Source: Pteria penguin | Taxonomy: Eukaryota; Mollusca; Bivalvia; Pterioida; Pteriidae | Length of the DNA: 64,000 nt | Assembly: GCA_035048485.1 (NCBI GenBank) | Contig: CM068590.1 | Coordinates: 7,632,329-7,696,328, forward strand | Reading direction: 5' to 3' | Shown here: one piece after another, positions 23,164 to 32,404 of the stretch | Layout of the letters: every line of letters begins with the position of its first letter | Numbering within the stretch: position 1 is the stretch's first letter | Notes under the pieces: model-generated | Databases searched by the model: none | The model's input: only the letters and a program-made list of their open reading frames with translations | Told to the model about the DNA's origin: nothing | Program-made: the position numbers and the translations under genes

Positions 23164-25064
23164 GACTGCGTTGGCCAGTGGGGAACTACAATAATTCCTT
23201 TTGCCTGGTCCGTCTGAATTTTTTGAAGAGCTTTGGCTACCACACTGAAAGGAGGAAATGCATAAAAATTAAAGTACCTCCAGTTAAGTGTAAACGAGTC
23301 AACAGCCCATGCATCGGGATCACATTGAAAAGACACATATTTCGCTATTTGTTTGTTTGTCCTTGAAGCAAATAAATCTATATCAGGACTAAACTGTAAT
23401 TGTAGCAGTGCTTTTTCTAACAGAGATGTATTAAGTTTCCACTCTGTTTCACGGCGTTTTCTAGACTCTATGTCTGCATCCGTATTGAGTGACCCTGCAA
23501 TATGTGCACTTGTTATGAAAACTGATTCAGAAATACACCATTCCCACACTGATTTTGTCAATGCATTACATTTATTAGAATGGCTTGTGCCCATGTGGTT
23601 TAGACAAAAGACGGCCGTAGTGTTATCCGTCATGACCTTCACATGTTTTCCCCGCAAATGGTCGCGGAATGATTTTAGAGATAAGAAGACAGCCATGATT
23701 TCTAGATAATTTATGTGATATTGGCTCTCTGCTAATGTCCAGCTATCCCCGGCCCTCAGATTTCCAAGGACACCACCCCAGCCAGCGTTGCTAGCGTCAG
23801 TATGTAGGATAACTGTAGGTGCCTCTCTATTGATCAAATTGTAAGAGGACGCAATAGACTGTTGCCACCAACAAATTTCTTTCTTTGCGTTTTTTGAGAT
23901 GGTCATGTAGGCATCATAATTGCCATAAGCTAATTTCAAAGCTTTCGTTTTTTCCATCTCTAGTATGCGATAATGTAGAGGTCCATACATTACAGCAGGA
24001 AAACTAGCTGTCATATAGCCTAACAACATGGCAACACTCCGTATGGAGACCCTGTTTTTGTTGAGTAACTTTGTGCAAAATGTTTTGAGCCTTTGTGCCT
24101 TTTCACAAGTAAGACGAATCGTCATATTCACAGAATCTAGCACAAACCCGAGAAAAACAATTTGTTGTGAGGGTCTCAGTACAGATTTCTCTGGGTGAAC
24201 AATGAACCCGAGGTTTTGTAATATATGTACAGTATCATAAACATTCTGAAAACAGTCTTCTGGTGTTTCACCTTGTAGATATGTATCATCAATGTAAACA
24301 GTTGACAAGTGACCCATTTGTCGCAACAACGCAAAAACAGGTTTCAACAGTTTTGTGAATTTTCTAGGACAGCATGCTAGTCCATTTGGAAAAGTTGTAA
24401 ATTTATAGCATTGACCCATCCATACGAATTTAAGATATTTCTGATGTGAAGATGAGATCGGGCAGCTATAATATGCATCTTTCATATCTACTGATGCCAT
24501 CCAACAATTCTTGGTAATCAAATGAAGAACTGATGATAAGGAGTCCATTTTAAAATGACTATATGTCACATGTTCGTTCAAAGGCTTTAGATTTAGAATC
24601 ATTCTATGTTTGCCATTTTGTTTTGATCGAACAAATATAGTAGATACGAAGTCATCCTGTTCAATATTACATGATTTGATGACTTGCTTTTCCAGAAGAC
24701 CCTGAATTTCATTATCAATGATCATCATTTCTGCATCAGAGAAATCTAATTGCGTCGGCAACGAATATTGTCGCGGTTTGCTGTCAAATGGAATATGCAT
24801 ACCTGTGACAATATCAATTATTTCTGGGTCAGATGTTAACTGTTGCCATTGTTCAACAAAACATTTTATATTGCCTCCATGAAAATGCTGTGCATTATTT
24901 AACAAATTCTGTTTTAAATTTTCTACAGAAGAATGAAGACAACTTACCGCATAATCTATGCTTAGTTGTCGCTTGAGTCCGATTTCGACTGCTTTGGTCT
25001 GTGGACTTTTTTGTTGCGGCGTTTGAAGTTTTTGGCCTTCTGAAAATTTCCCTGCTTTCCGTAT
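22866..25064 (-). CDS. DIRS reverse transcriptase / RNase H polyprotein
   Basis: Copies the element's RNA to DNA. Counting 679 residues from the codon at 24905: RT motif A with Asp140 in SVDMKDAY, the FPNGLACCPRKF segment (172-183), the catalytic YIDD box (204-207) and LGF (252-254). RNase H follows, with Asp370 (HTDASNAGWGG), Glu402 and Asp427 (TDNTT), then an HIAGSLNTDAD block near 468-478. Residues about 508-585 (DLFAS, AFPPF, VPHWPTQSW) resemble the Dam-like methyltransferase-type domain found after RNase H in many DIRS elements. The expected D/N-PP-Y/F motif reads FPPF here. No ATG starts the frame. It is open from about 25064 and overlaps the end of the Gag-like ORF in the -1 frame, so expression by frameshift or reinitiation is likely (inference). 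Confidence 0.93.
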   Translation of the reverse strand: MRKAGKFSEGQKLQTPQQKSPQTKAVEIGLKRQLSIDYAVSCLHSSVENLKQNLLNNAQHFHGGNIKCFVEQWQQLTSDPEIIDIVTGMHIPFDSKPRQYSLPTQLDFSDAEMMIIDNEIQGLLEKQVIKSCNIEQDDFVSTIFVRSKQNGKHRMILNLKPLNEHVTYSHFKMDSLSSVLHLITKNCWMASVDMKDAYYSCPISSSHQKYLKFVWMGQCYKFTTFPNGLACCPRKFTKLLKPVFALLRQMGHLSTVYIDDTYLQGETPEDCFQNVYDTVHILQNLGFIVHPEKSVLRPSQQIVFLGFVLDSVNMTIRLTCEKAQRLKTFCTKLLNKNRVSIRSVAMLLGYMTASFPAVMYGPLHYRILEMEKTKALKLAYGNYDAYMTISKNAKKEICWWQQSIASSYNLINREAPTVILHTDASNAGWGGVLGNLRAGDSWTLAESQYHINYLEIMAVFLSLKSFRDHLRGKHVKVMTDNTTAVFCLNHMGTSHSNKCNALTKSVWEWCISESVFITSAHIAGSLNTDADIESRKRRETEWKLNTSLLEKALLQLQFSPDIDLFASRTNKQIAKYVSFQCDPDAWAVDSFTLNWRYFNFYAFPPFSVVAKALQKIQTDQAKGIIVVPHWPTQSWFSKLTRMLISNPVILPSGKHILQLPSNPLEIHPLYKRLHLLICLVSGNASKVKDFQERLPTSFSEHGDKQPKNSIRHISISGKHTVIPQGVIHFIHL

Positions 25065-26146
25065 TTACGGTTCTTGTAGCCTTTGGACTTGTAGCTCTTT
25101 TTATAGCCTTTTTGCTTAAGGTCTTTGCCTAGCTTTTGTGTCTCTTTGGCTATTTTCATACCTTGATGGAGGTCATCTCCGAAAAGGTTTTGTGACATTG
25201 GGTGTTCTGAGTTACATAAGTCTCGATATTCCCCAGAAAGAGCAGGCCTCAAGTTTTCTCTTCGATGTAGAGATAAATCGTAATTAACCTGGCCGAGTAG
25301 GACAACTGCGTCAGTCAATTGTCTAATTAAACTCGGGACCTCGATGTTATCAGAGGTGACCAGGTCATGAAGGCTTTTCGTAATGGCTGCTCCCGCAGCG
25401 ACGCACGTAGATTGAACATTTGAGAGTCTCAGATCGTGCGTTTTGTGGTACTGGTCTAACGTATTCCAGATTGGTTTGTTGACCAGAGGCACCATAAGGT
25501 TCTCACAATTTTCAGGAACAGAGTACTTTGCTCTTTTATTTTGTAATACCTTAAAAGGCATTTTTGCCAACCATTGTTTATTTACTGTTTTTGCAACTGA
25601 ATCGTCGACTTTAGGTCCTTTTTCATTGAGCTCATATTCGAGGGCAGCTTCTGCCATGACTGATAATTTTGTGTTGGCTTGAACCTCCTTCTTATCTCCC
25701 TTTGGTTTTGTGGAAGCCTTATTAACCAAAGCTTCGGCATCAGACTCATTGTCATCATCGCTATCGTCTCCACAATCATCAGTGTCAGTGTCCGAGTCGG
25801 AATCTTCATGTGATTGTGCATTTTGCTTTGCTCTTTTCGTCCCTCCATTGTCAGTGTCCGAGTCGGACTGACGTGGTCTTTTTGAGCATGAAGGTTGGGG
25901 GCTATGACTTTTGTCTTTGATAAGAGCAAGAGACTTCCAAGCGGAGCCCATGGCTTCCATGGAATTTGCGATTTTCTCCATGTTACTTTGAAGTAGGAGC
26001 AGAGAGATACCAGATGTAGGCGTTGTCGCCGGAGTACTAGGCGTAGTCGCCAAATTACTGTGCGTACTGAGCGCATTATGAGCTTTATTGTCACCCAATG
26101 CGGTACTAGGTGCGTCACCTAGTAATCGCTCCTCGTCATCAGACAT
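24962..26146 (-). CDS. DIRS Gag-like ORF1 protein
   Basis: Likely the structural, nucleic-acid-binding protein of the element. An in-frame ATG at 26146 (MSDDEERLLGDAPSTALG) gives 394 aa. A further ATG at 26203 would add 19 residues. An acidic Asp/Ser-rich stretch (DSDTDTDDCGDDSDDDNESD) sits in the first half. The C-terminus is strongly basic (KKSYKSKGYKNRKYGKQ, KNFKRRNKK), suited to RNA binding. There is no zinc knuckle. It is the first ORF of the element, immediately upstream of the RT frame, which it overlaps by about 100 bp. Assigned from position and composition; the sequence itself is poorly conserved between families. Confidence 0.8.
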   Translation of the reverse strand: MSDDEERLLGDAPSTALGDNKAHNALSTHSNLATTPSTPATTPTSGISLLLLQSNMEKIANSMEAMGSAWKSLALIKDKSHSPQPSCSKRPRQSDSDTDNGGTKRAKQNAQSHEDSDSDTDTDDCGDDSDDDNESDAEALVNKASTKPKGDKKEVQANTKLSVMAEAALEYELNEKGPKVDDSVAKTVNKQWLAKMPFKVLQNKRAKYSVPENCENLMVPLVNKPIWNTLDQYHKTHDLRLSNVQSTCVAAGAAITKSLHDLVTSDNIEVPSLIRQLTDAVVLLGQVNYDLSLHRRENLRPALSGEYRDLCNSEHPMSQNLFGDDLHQGMKIAKETQKLGKDLKQKGYKKSYKSKGYKNRKYGKQGNFQKAKNFKRRNKKVHRPKQSKSDSSDN

Positions 26147-26345
26147 GCTGTACAAGGAACTCAAATCGTGTGTCACGATTATATAACTGTATGCGTCACA
26201 CAATTAAAACAAATTAAACGTGTGAATCACACGTAATGATTAAAACTATCCAAATTATATTAAGAACACAATAAAACTTTAATTCCACCAAGGAAACAGA
26301 GCGATAACAATATAACGTCCGACACTGCCAAACACAGCTGTAAAA

Positions 26346-26409
26346 CTGACCTGCCGCTCACCGCGCCTTATCTCCCGTGGTTCCGTAGTGAACGTAGCTA
26401 TGACGAGAT
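26346..26409 (-). repeat. DIRS 5' inverted terminal repeat
   Basis: 26346-26376 is the exact reverse complement of 21675-21705. 26371-26409 is the exact reverse complement of 21855-21893 in the ICR. The promoter of a DIRS element is expected in this terminal region, but no specific signal could be assigned. Confidence 0.92.
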
Positions 26410-26678
26410 TTAATCACGGATATTTTCGTATTTGCGATCGATGTTCCTTTTATAGAATCTCATAAACATTCATGATGAGGTTATTCATCTACAATATACT
26501 ACAATTACATCTAATTTACATGAAAGGAATGTCATCCTTAGATCCTTTGTTTGATATCGATTTACCTCTAAGTATAGAACATAACCTTAACTTATCATAA
26601 CATGAGAACATAAATTTAGTAAGATTAGAAGGAGAAATTATAAATTACATGGGGGTTTGTTATTCTGTTAAGGGAAGA
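26410..26678. other. Non-coding, nothing recognised
   Basis: Unique AT-rich flank of the DIRS insertion. Confidence 0.4.
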
Positions 26679-26742
26679 TAAAGTAGAGACATACTCAGAT
26701 AACCCATGATGAGGATGAACTTTCAAGCCGGGGATACAACGT
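26679..26742. repeat. Left flank repeat of the minisatellite
   Basis: Aligns with 27319-27383 (gacat.ctcagata, gatg.actttcaa, gggtatac-type blocks), so the minisatellite between them is bracketed by diverged direct repeats. Confidence 0.65.
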
Positions 26743-26749
26743 TTCTTTA

Positions 26750-27310
26750 GAGTCCCAATTTGTCGAACACAGAGCCCTGGGTGAGAACAGGGGGTCGAAA
26801 GCAGAGCCCTGTGTGAGAGCAGGGGGCCGAAGGCAGAGTCCTTGGTGAGAGCAGGGGGTCGAAGGCAGAGTCCTTGGTGAGAACAGGGGGTCGAAGGCAG
26901 AGGCCTAGGGTGAGAAGAGGGGATCAAAGGCAGAGACCTGGGTGAGAGAAGAAGGTCGAAGGCTGGGCCCTAGGTTAGAACAGGGGGCTGAAGGCAGTCC
27001 TAGGTGAGAACAGGGGGTCAAAGGCGCTGAGTTCTAGGTGAGAAGAGAAGGTCGAAGACAGAATCCGAGGTGAGAACAGAGGGTCGAAGGCTGGGTCCTA
27101 GGTGCTGAAAGCAGGGGGTCAAAGGTAAAGCCCTGGGTGAGAATAGAGGGTCGGATTCAGAACCCTGGGTGAGAACAGAAGGTCGAAAACTGGTACCGTA
27201 TGTGAGAACAGGGGATCAAAGACAGAGCCCTTGGTGAGAACAGGGGGTCGAAGACAGAATCCTAGGTCAGAACAAAGGGTCGAAATCAGAATCCTAAGTC
27301 AGAACACTAA
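26750..27310. repeat. Purine-rich minisatellite, unit about 32 bp
   Basis: About 17 copies of a unit with core gtgagaacagggggtcgaag followed by gcagagccct. Unit length and sequence vary. A 100-codon minus-strand frame rich in Pro/Ser/Leu is a translation of the array. Confidence 0.95.
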
Positions 27311-27318
27311 GTCGAATG

Positions 27319-27383
27319 AAGTAGGGACATGCTCAGATATGCCATTATGTGGATGCACTTTAAAGGTGGGTATACGATGCTTC
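27319..27383. repeat. Right flank repeat of the minisatellite
   Basis: Diverged direct copy of 26679-26742. Confidence 0.65.
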
Positions 27384-27385
27384 GA

Positions 27386-27435
27386 CATGTTTGATTCTGC
27401 GAACGAGATGCACTTACGCAAACGGGGGATGATTC
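27386..27435. repeat. Dispersed repeat family B, copy 1
   Basis: Shares acatgtttgattctgc, cgagatgca, tacgcaaa and ggatgatt with 44468-44524. Function unknown. Confidence 0.6.
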
Positions 27436-27704
27436 AGACTACATACAAACAGACCGGCAAATTTGAATTCTACTCCGGAACTGCATGGCAAATTTGGATC
27501 AAACTTTGTGTATATGATGCACTCAAGATCCCCTACTAAAATTGTGTTCGGGATCCAGATTCCCTCAGTGCCAAAAACGGTACCCCTCTTTAAAAATCTT
27601 CTCCTCCAGAACCAGTGCATAAATGGGGAAACTAATTGCATTTCAACAATCTATAAAGATGGGTTATCAAAACTTGTGTTTGGGGTTAAGATCCGTCAAA
27701 TAGA

Positions 27705-29050
27705 CGTTTTCTGACGTGTTTCTGGACTTAGTAATTTAAATGCAGAAAAGTGTCATGTTTTTCAGTTAATTGATATTGATGATTTCTTAATGACTATTTT
27801 GATCATAATTGTGGTAAGGAATATTATTGTGAAAGAATTTTGTCAATATCTCAATTTTTGGATTTTTTTTCATGAATTTTTAAGACTTCCAAAAAAAAGG
27901 GGGGGGGGTTGGCCATTTTTCACATTTTCAACTTTTTCTGCAAAACTGTTGAAAGGATTTTAATAAGTCTTGGTAGAAATAAATCACTTATGATCCCCTT
28001 CAAATTCTGTTGTTTCCATCCAGACCTCTTTACAGGTCGCGCCACCATAGTCAAAAGTAGGTCACAAAAGAGTACCCTCCTTTGACAATATTCTACTTCA
28101 CACTTGCTGTATACAGAGACAAACAGAATGCATAGAAATGATCTAGAGGGATGAGTGAAGACGTATTATCATTTTGGTTCCCTTCCAAATCAAATTTTAG
28201 ATTATTTTTTCGACATTTGTTTGAACTTGGTGATTTCAATGCAGAAAAGTGTCATATTTCCTAGTTAATTGATAATGATGATTTCTTACGGACTATTGTG
28301 ATCATAATTATGATAAGGAATGTTACTTTTAAAGAATTTTGTCAATATCTCAATTTTTGGATTTTCTATGAATTTTTAAGACTTCCAAATGAGGGTGTAT
28401 AGGGATAATTCTTCACATTTTTAACTTCTGCTGTTATACCACACGGAAAATTTTAATAAAACATGGTATACATGAAGTACTATAGGTCCTTTATCAATTT
28501 GGTAAATTTCATCCAAATTGGTCAACAGATAATGCCACCACTTCTAAAAACTAGGTCTCACAATGGTACATGTACCACTTGGTAATTAAAATATGGAGAG
28601 TAGCGGTTCAAATCCAGCTGTGGTCAAAATTATTTTTTTCATATCTTTACACATCTAAATAATTTTTTAGATGTTTCTCAACACTCAACATATGAAATTA
28701 GGCCATTTTAAGTTGGATCTGGACAATATTTGAAACAATTGTTGTTCATGACCCAGACTTGAAATCAGTCAACAAAAGGCCCCTCCAAAGGAAAATGACT
28801 AACTTGTTGCCCTGAATCACATCTTGCAGAGACAAATCAAATGCTTAATATCAAAATCACCTGAATGGATGTGCAAAAAAGTGTTAGTTTTTTTTTTATT
28901 CTGGTCTGAAATAAAATTTGACATAATTTCAACATTTGTCTTGACTTAGTCACAGTAATGCACAAATGAATGTTCTTCCTTCCTGCATAACTGATCATCT
29001 AGGTACTCATGTGAGCGATATAGGCCAACTTGGGCCTCTTGGGTTTTTTT
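27705..29050. repeat. Dispersed repeat with an internal 190-bp duplication
   Basis: 27705-27900 recurs at 28204-28395, about 499 bp later (shared cores tgcagaaaagtgtcat, gaattttgtcaatatctcaa and gaatttttaagacttcc). Vestiges of a third copy appear near 28910-28960. The block ends with gtgagcgatataggccaact and tgggcctcttgg, then poly-T. It may be a decayed mobile element made of diverged tandem units. No protein frame survives. Confidence 0.6.
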
Positions 29051-29205
29051 TTTTTTCGTTTGCTAGTATACCTCAAAAATTTTAATATTGTAGTTATTCC
29101 ACTTACCATAAAAATTTACATTGAAACTGTTCGGAACCGCTGATTGACGTTTCATTTTTCAGTCTTAGTTTTTACCCATTTATATAATTCCATTCGAAGG
29201 ATAGT

Positions 29206-29466
29206 GCCTGTGTAACTTAGTAGATGAAGTGCTCGGCTGTTGACCGAGAGGTCACGGGTAAGACTCCCACATGGGTACATCGGTGCATCGGTTGAGACAG
29301 TGAAATCCCAGGTCCCGTGTTACGGCAGGCGTGGCAAGTAGAAGATCCTTCATTGCTTCGGATTGGTCCGTTGCAAACGTACAATTTTCTTTGCAATATA
29401 TCAAGCAGATGATATCACAATAAACGTGATATAATTTTGGAACGACATAAAACAAATATTAATCAA
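29206..29466 (+). mobile_element. Diverged tRNA-derived SINE (family 2)
   Basis: The tRNA-like head is around 29214-29275. The body matches family 2 copies at 41857-42128 and 61839-62110: gagacagtgaaa, ggtcccgtgt, gatcc.tca.tgcttcgg, cagatg.., gacataaaac, aatcaat tail. It is much more divergent than those copies and so presumably older. No target duplication could be placed. Confidence 0.7.
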
Positions 29467-29489
29467 TATTTGGTGAAAAATATCCGAGG

Positions 29490-29680
29490 CAATGGCGGAT
29501 CCAGGATTTTCCCAAAAGGGGAGATTTTACGAGCCAAGTATTAGTCAGAATACTCAGCCATTTTGGGTACCAGATCTTTAGTGTTACTCATATTATTTGA
29601 GCGTTTTCAACCTTATCACTATATTATATGCTATGTAAAGCGTAAAAGGGGCACCCCTCTTAATCCACTACTGCGATGGA
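29490..29680. repeat. GCGGATC-ended dispersed element, diverged copy
   Basis: Left end caatggcggatccaggattt matches the starts at 15289 and 61471. A plausible inverted partner (taatccactactgcgatgg) lies at 29661-29679. Non-coding. Confidence 0.4.
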
Positions 29681-29857
29681 TTGTGATTATGCACTGGTAG
29701 TTAACGGTTCCTTTTGAGGTGTTCTCATTGTCTAATTCAGATTATTCATTTCTTTTTCTTCGTGACAATGTAAAGGTCCGGGAAATCCGAAAAAAAAAAC
29801 AATTTTTTTCTTTTTTTTTTTTTGCCAAGTTAACGGTACTATTAGACATGTGCATGT

Positions 29858-30119
29858 AAATAGAAAAACAGGGGCCAGGTAGCGCAGTTGGTAGCGCGCT
29901 CGCTTCTCACCAATGCGATCCGGGTTCGATTCCCGGTGTGGTACGTGAGATGGTGGGGCTGTCACCAATCAGGCTTCGTGGGTTTTCTCCGGGTACTCGG
30001 GTTTCTTCCCATAAACCCTTGCGCAAAGATCTGTGCCAACGAGCAAGATTTATATAAGTTGTTAACTTGTTTCTTAATCGCTGTAAAATAAATAAAGTTT
30101 AAATTTAAATAGAAAAACA
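29858..30119 (+). mobile_element. tRNA-derived SINE (family 3) with 13-bp target duplication
   Basis: The body is 29871-30106. The head has A-box tagcgcagttggtagcgc and B-box gggttcgattcc. A central block follows with gtgggttttctccgggtact and cgggtttcttcc, a sequence style I associate with a widely conserved SINE central domain, though I cannot name it with certainty. The tail is AT-rich (aaataaataaag). The duplication aaatagaaaaaca flanks it at 29858-29870 and 30107-30119. Confidence 0.9.
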
Positions 30120-30690
30120 CATCGAAGTTTTTGAGAGGGGTGCCTTTTTAAAAGCGAACATAATAATTTTTGTGTAACTTATATTCTTTTTATTTTATCT
30201 TTTTATTTTCATTTTATTTTTTCGAAGTTTAGAGTACCGGTACATATTCCGAATGAGATAAACCAGACTATTAGTGATACAGTAACAATGCAGTATGACG
30301 AATCCAGTCACGGATATCAAAACACCTCCCCTTCCCTCTTTATATCTTTTTATTGAAATATCACTCAGTTTACCAAATATTTGTAACTTCATTTCAGGAA
30401 TTAAAAACGACAGGTCGTTTAATTGATATTTTTAATATGACTTGAGATTTTCTTTTTATATGTACCACACAGTAGACCTCGTCCCGTGATTATTTTCCAA
30501 AACATTCCCGCTCAGATAGTTCTTAATGCTACGCCCATTTTTTTTCACTGAAAACCAAAGATGACTACTTTCTAAAGTAGTCTATGTTTCTGCTGAAAAC
30601 TAAATTATTGATTATTACGTAACAGCCGTACTTATCGTCTGTGGTAATTAGAATACTACTGATATACAAGCAAATTAAGAGAACTGTGTC

Positions 30691-30714
30691 CCCCCTCCCC
30701 CCCCCCCCACCCCC
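30691..30714. repeat. Poly-C tract
   Basis: Near-continuous C run with single T and A interruptions. Confidence 0.9.
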
Positions 30715-30756
30715 GCTTTGACATAATGTCATGGTTGTGCATGTCTACGTGTATCT

Positions 30757-31140
30757 GCAATTAGGGACACACATGCCAATATGAAGGCCCTACGTCTTAC
30801 GGTTAAAAAGTAACATTGAAGTAGGTCAAAGGTTACGGTCAAGGTCACATAATAAAAATTCTGGTACGAATTGAAAGGTGTTGCAATTAAGAACACACAT
30901 GCTAAATATGAAGGCTCTACGTCTTACGGTTAAAAAGTAACATTGAAGTAGGTCAAAGGTCATGGTCAGGGTCACATGATGAAAAATTATGGTGCCAACG
31001 GAAAGGTATTGCAATTAGGGATACACATGCCAAATATGAAGGTCCTACGTCTTACGGTTAAATAGTTGTGACCAAGGTTAAAGTTTTTGTGACAGACGGA
31101 CAGACAGACGGAGAGACGACTGAGATTTAATGTCCCCATG
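30757..31140. repeat. Tandem repeat, about 127 bp x 2.5, with GACAGACG tail
   Basis: Units begin near 30757, 30883 and 31011 (core gctctacgtcttacggttaa, then gaagtaggtcaaaggtca). The array ends in a gacagacggacagacagacg stretch and a short palindromic ccatgctttcgcgaaaagcggg. The tail style recurs near 43353 and 62205. Likely a mobile-element 3' region with amplified subrepeats. Confidence 0.85.
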
Positions 31141-31884
31141 CTTTCGCGAAAAGCGGGGGACAATAATATAAATGACCCAGGTGAACGTCCACCCAAAATC
31201 GGAAACGATTTTTTCTTCAAAAATGAGAAATTGAAGATTATTGATATATAAGAACTACTAGGATATATAAAGTATATCTCTCAGTCTTTGTGCAATGGAC
31301 ATATCAGCACATTTTTTTTTTCATCAAGTGATTTTGGGATTAGAGTCACCTTTGCCACAATGCTGGTGGAAATATAAATATTGCGATTAACCTGTCGTCG
31401 ATAGAGAAATAAACATGAATTTTTAGGTAATCTGTGCTGAAATAAACAACCGTTGTCATCGGTGATGATCATTTCTTGGTTTAATCGCTCTTCTCAATTT
31501 ATTGAAATAAATCTGATTATGGAATGAAATGACTACTTTATATCGAGGTAAACTTTGTCTTCGTGGTCTAACTTTAGTCCGCGACTCTCTGTCGTTCTCC
31601 CACTTTTGATATCGAGTGACAGCTCTAGACTTTGTTCATCAAAAGTTGCAATTTCAACGATACCAGCCGGTATCAGGATGTACAAGCCTCAAATAAACGT
31701 TTGCATAGCAAATATGCAATCTATAATCCAGTAAATTAACATTTAACTTACTCAATCATAGCAATATCTTTTCCAAAACAAAATCTGTAACTTTTACTGG
31801 CTGCCGTTTTATCTGAAAAAACGACAAGATTCTCCGTTTCGTGAAAGTCTGTGAAGCCTATCGGTATAAATCAAAATGTTCGTA

Positions 31885-32255
31885 AACACTTACTGTGCCC
31901 ATGTTTGTTCATACTTACTGTGTCCATGTTTGTTAACACTTACTGTGCCCATGTTTATTAACACTTACTGTGCCCATGTTTGTTAACACTGTGCCCATGT
32001 TTATTAACACTTACTGTGCCCATGTTTAATAACTCTTACTGTGTCCATTTTTGTGAACACTTATTGCGTCCATGTTTGTTAACACTTACTGTGTCCATGT
32101 TTGTTAACACTTACTGTGCCCATATTTATTAACACTTACTGTGCCCATGTTTAATAAAACTTAATGTGCCCATGTTTGTTAATACTAACTGCATCCATGT
32201 TTGTTAACACTTACTGTGTCCATGTTTGTTAACACTTACTGTGTTCATATTTCTA
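31885..32255. repeat. Minisatellite, unit about 26 bp
   Basis: About 14 copies of aacacttactgtgcccatgt followed by ttgtt or ttatt, with a few deletions. Confidence 0.95.
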
Positions 32256-32334
32256 TAATAACTTAATATAGGTAATTTACACAACAATTTTGAGAGAATC
32301 TTGCTGGCAATGACAATCCCTAATAAATAAATAA

Positions 32335-32395
32335 CAATAATAATAACAACAACAACAACAACAACAACAACAATAATAATAATAATAATAAATAT
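32335..32395. repeat. (AAT)n(AAC)n(AAT)n microsatellite
   Basis: Trinucleotide runs switching from aat to aac and back. Confidence 0.95.
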
Positions 32396-32404
32396 AATGT
32401 TATG

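Larger units (their letters stand above)
21591..26409 (-). mobile_element. DIRS-like tyrosine-recombinase retrotransposon, near full length
   Basis: About 4.8 kb, transcribed on the minus strand: Gag-like ORF, RT/RNase H ORF, then tyrosine recombinase. The element's 5' inverted terminal repeat is at the right (26346-26409) and its 3' one at the left (21591-21705). The segment 21675-21705 is the exact reverse complement of 26346-26376. An internal complementary region (21766-21893) lies inside the left terminus and joins the complements of both outer ends. These are the defining features of DIRS elements, which are thought to replicate through a circular intermediate. No conventional target duplication is seen; gatttaat occurs at both outer boundaries (21586-21593 and 26407-26414). 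One frameshift in the recombinase makes this copy probably inactive. Confidence 0.95.

Noticed and set aside
25582..26118. 178-codon minus-strand frame
   Set aside because: Lies inside the Gag-like ORF in another frame; composition (Met/Thr/Lys-rich) follows the out-of-frame reading.
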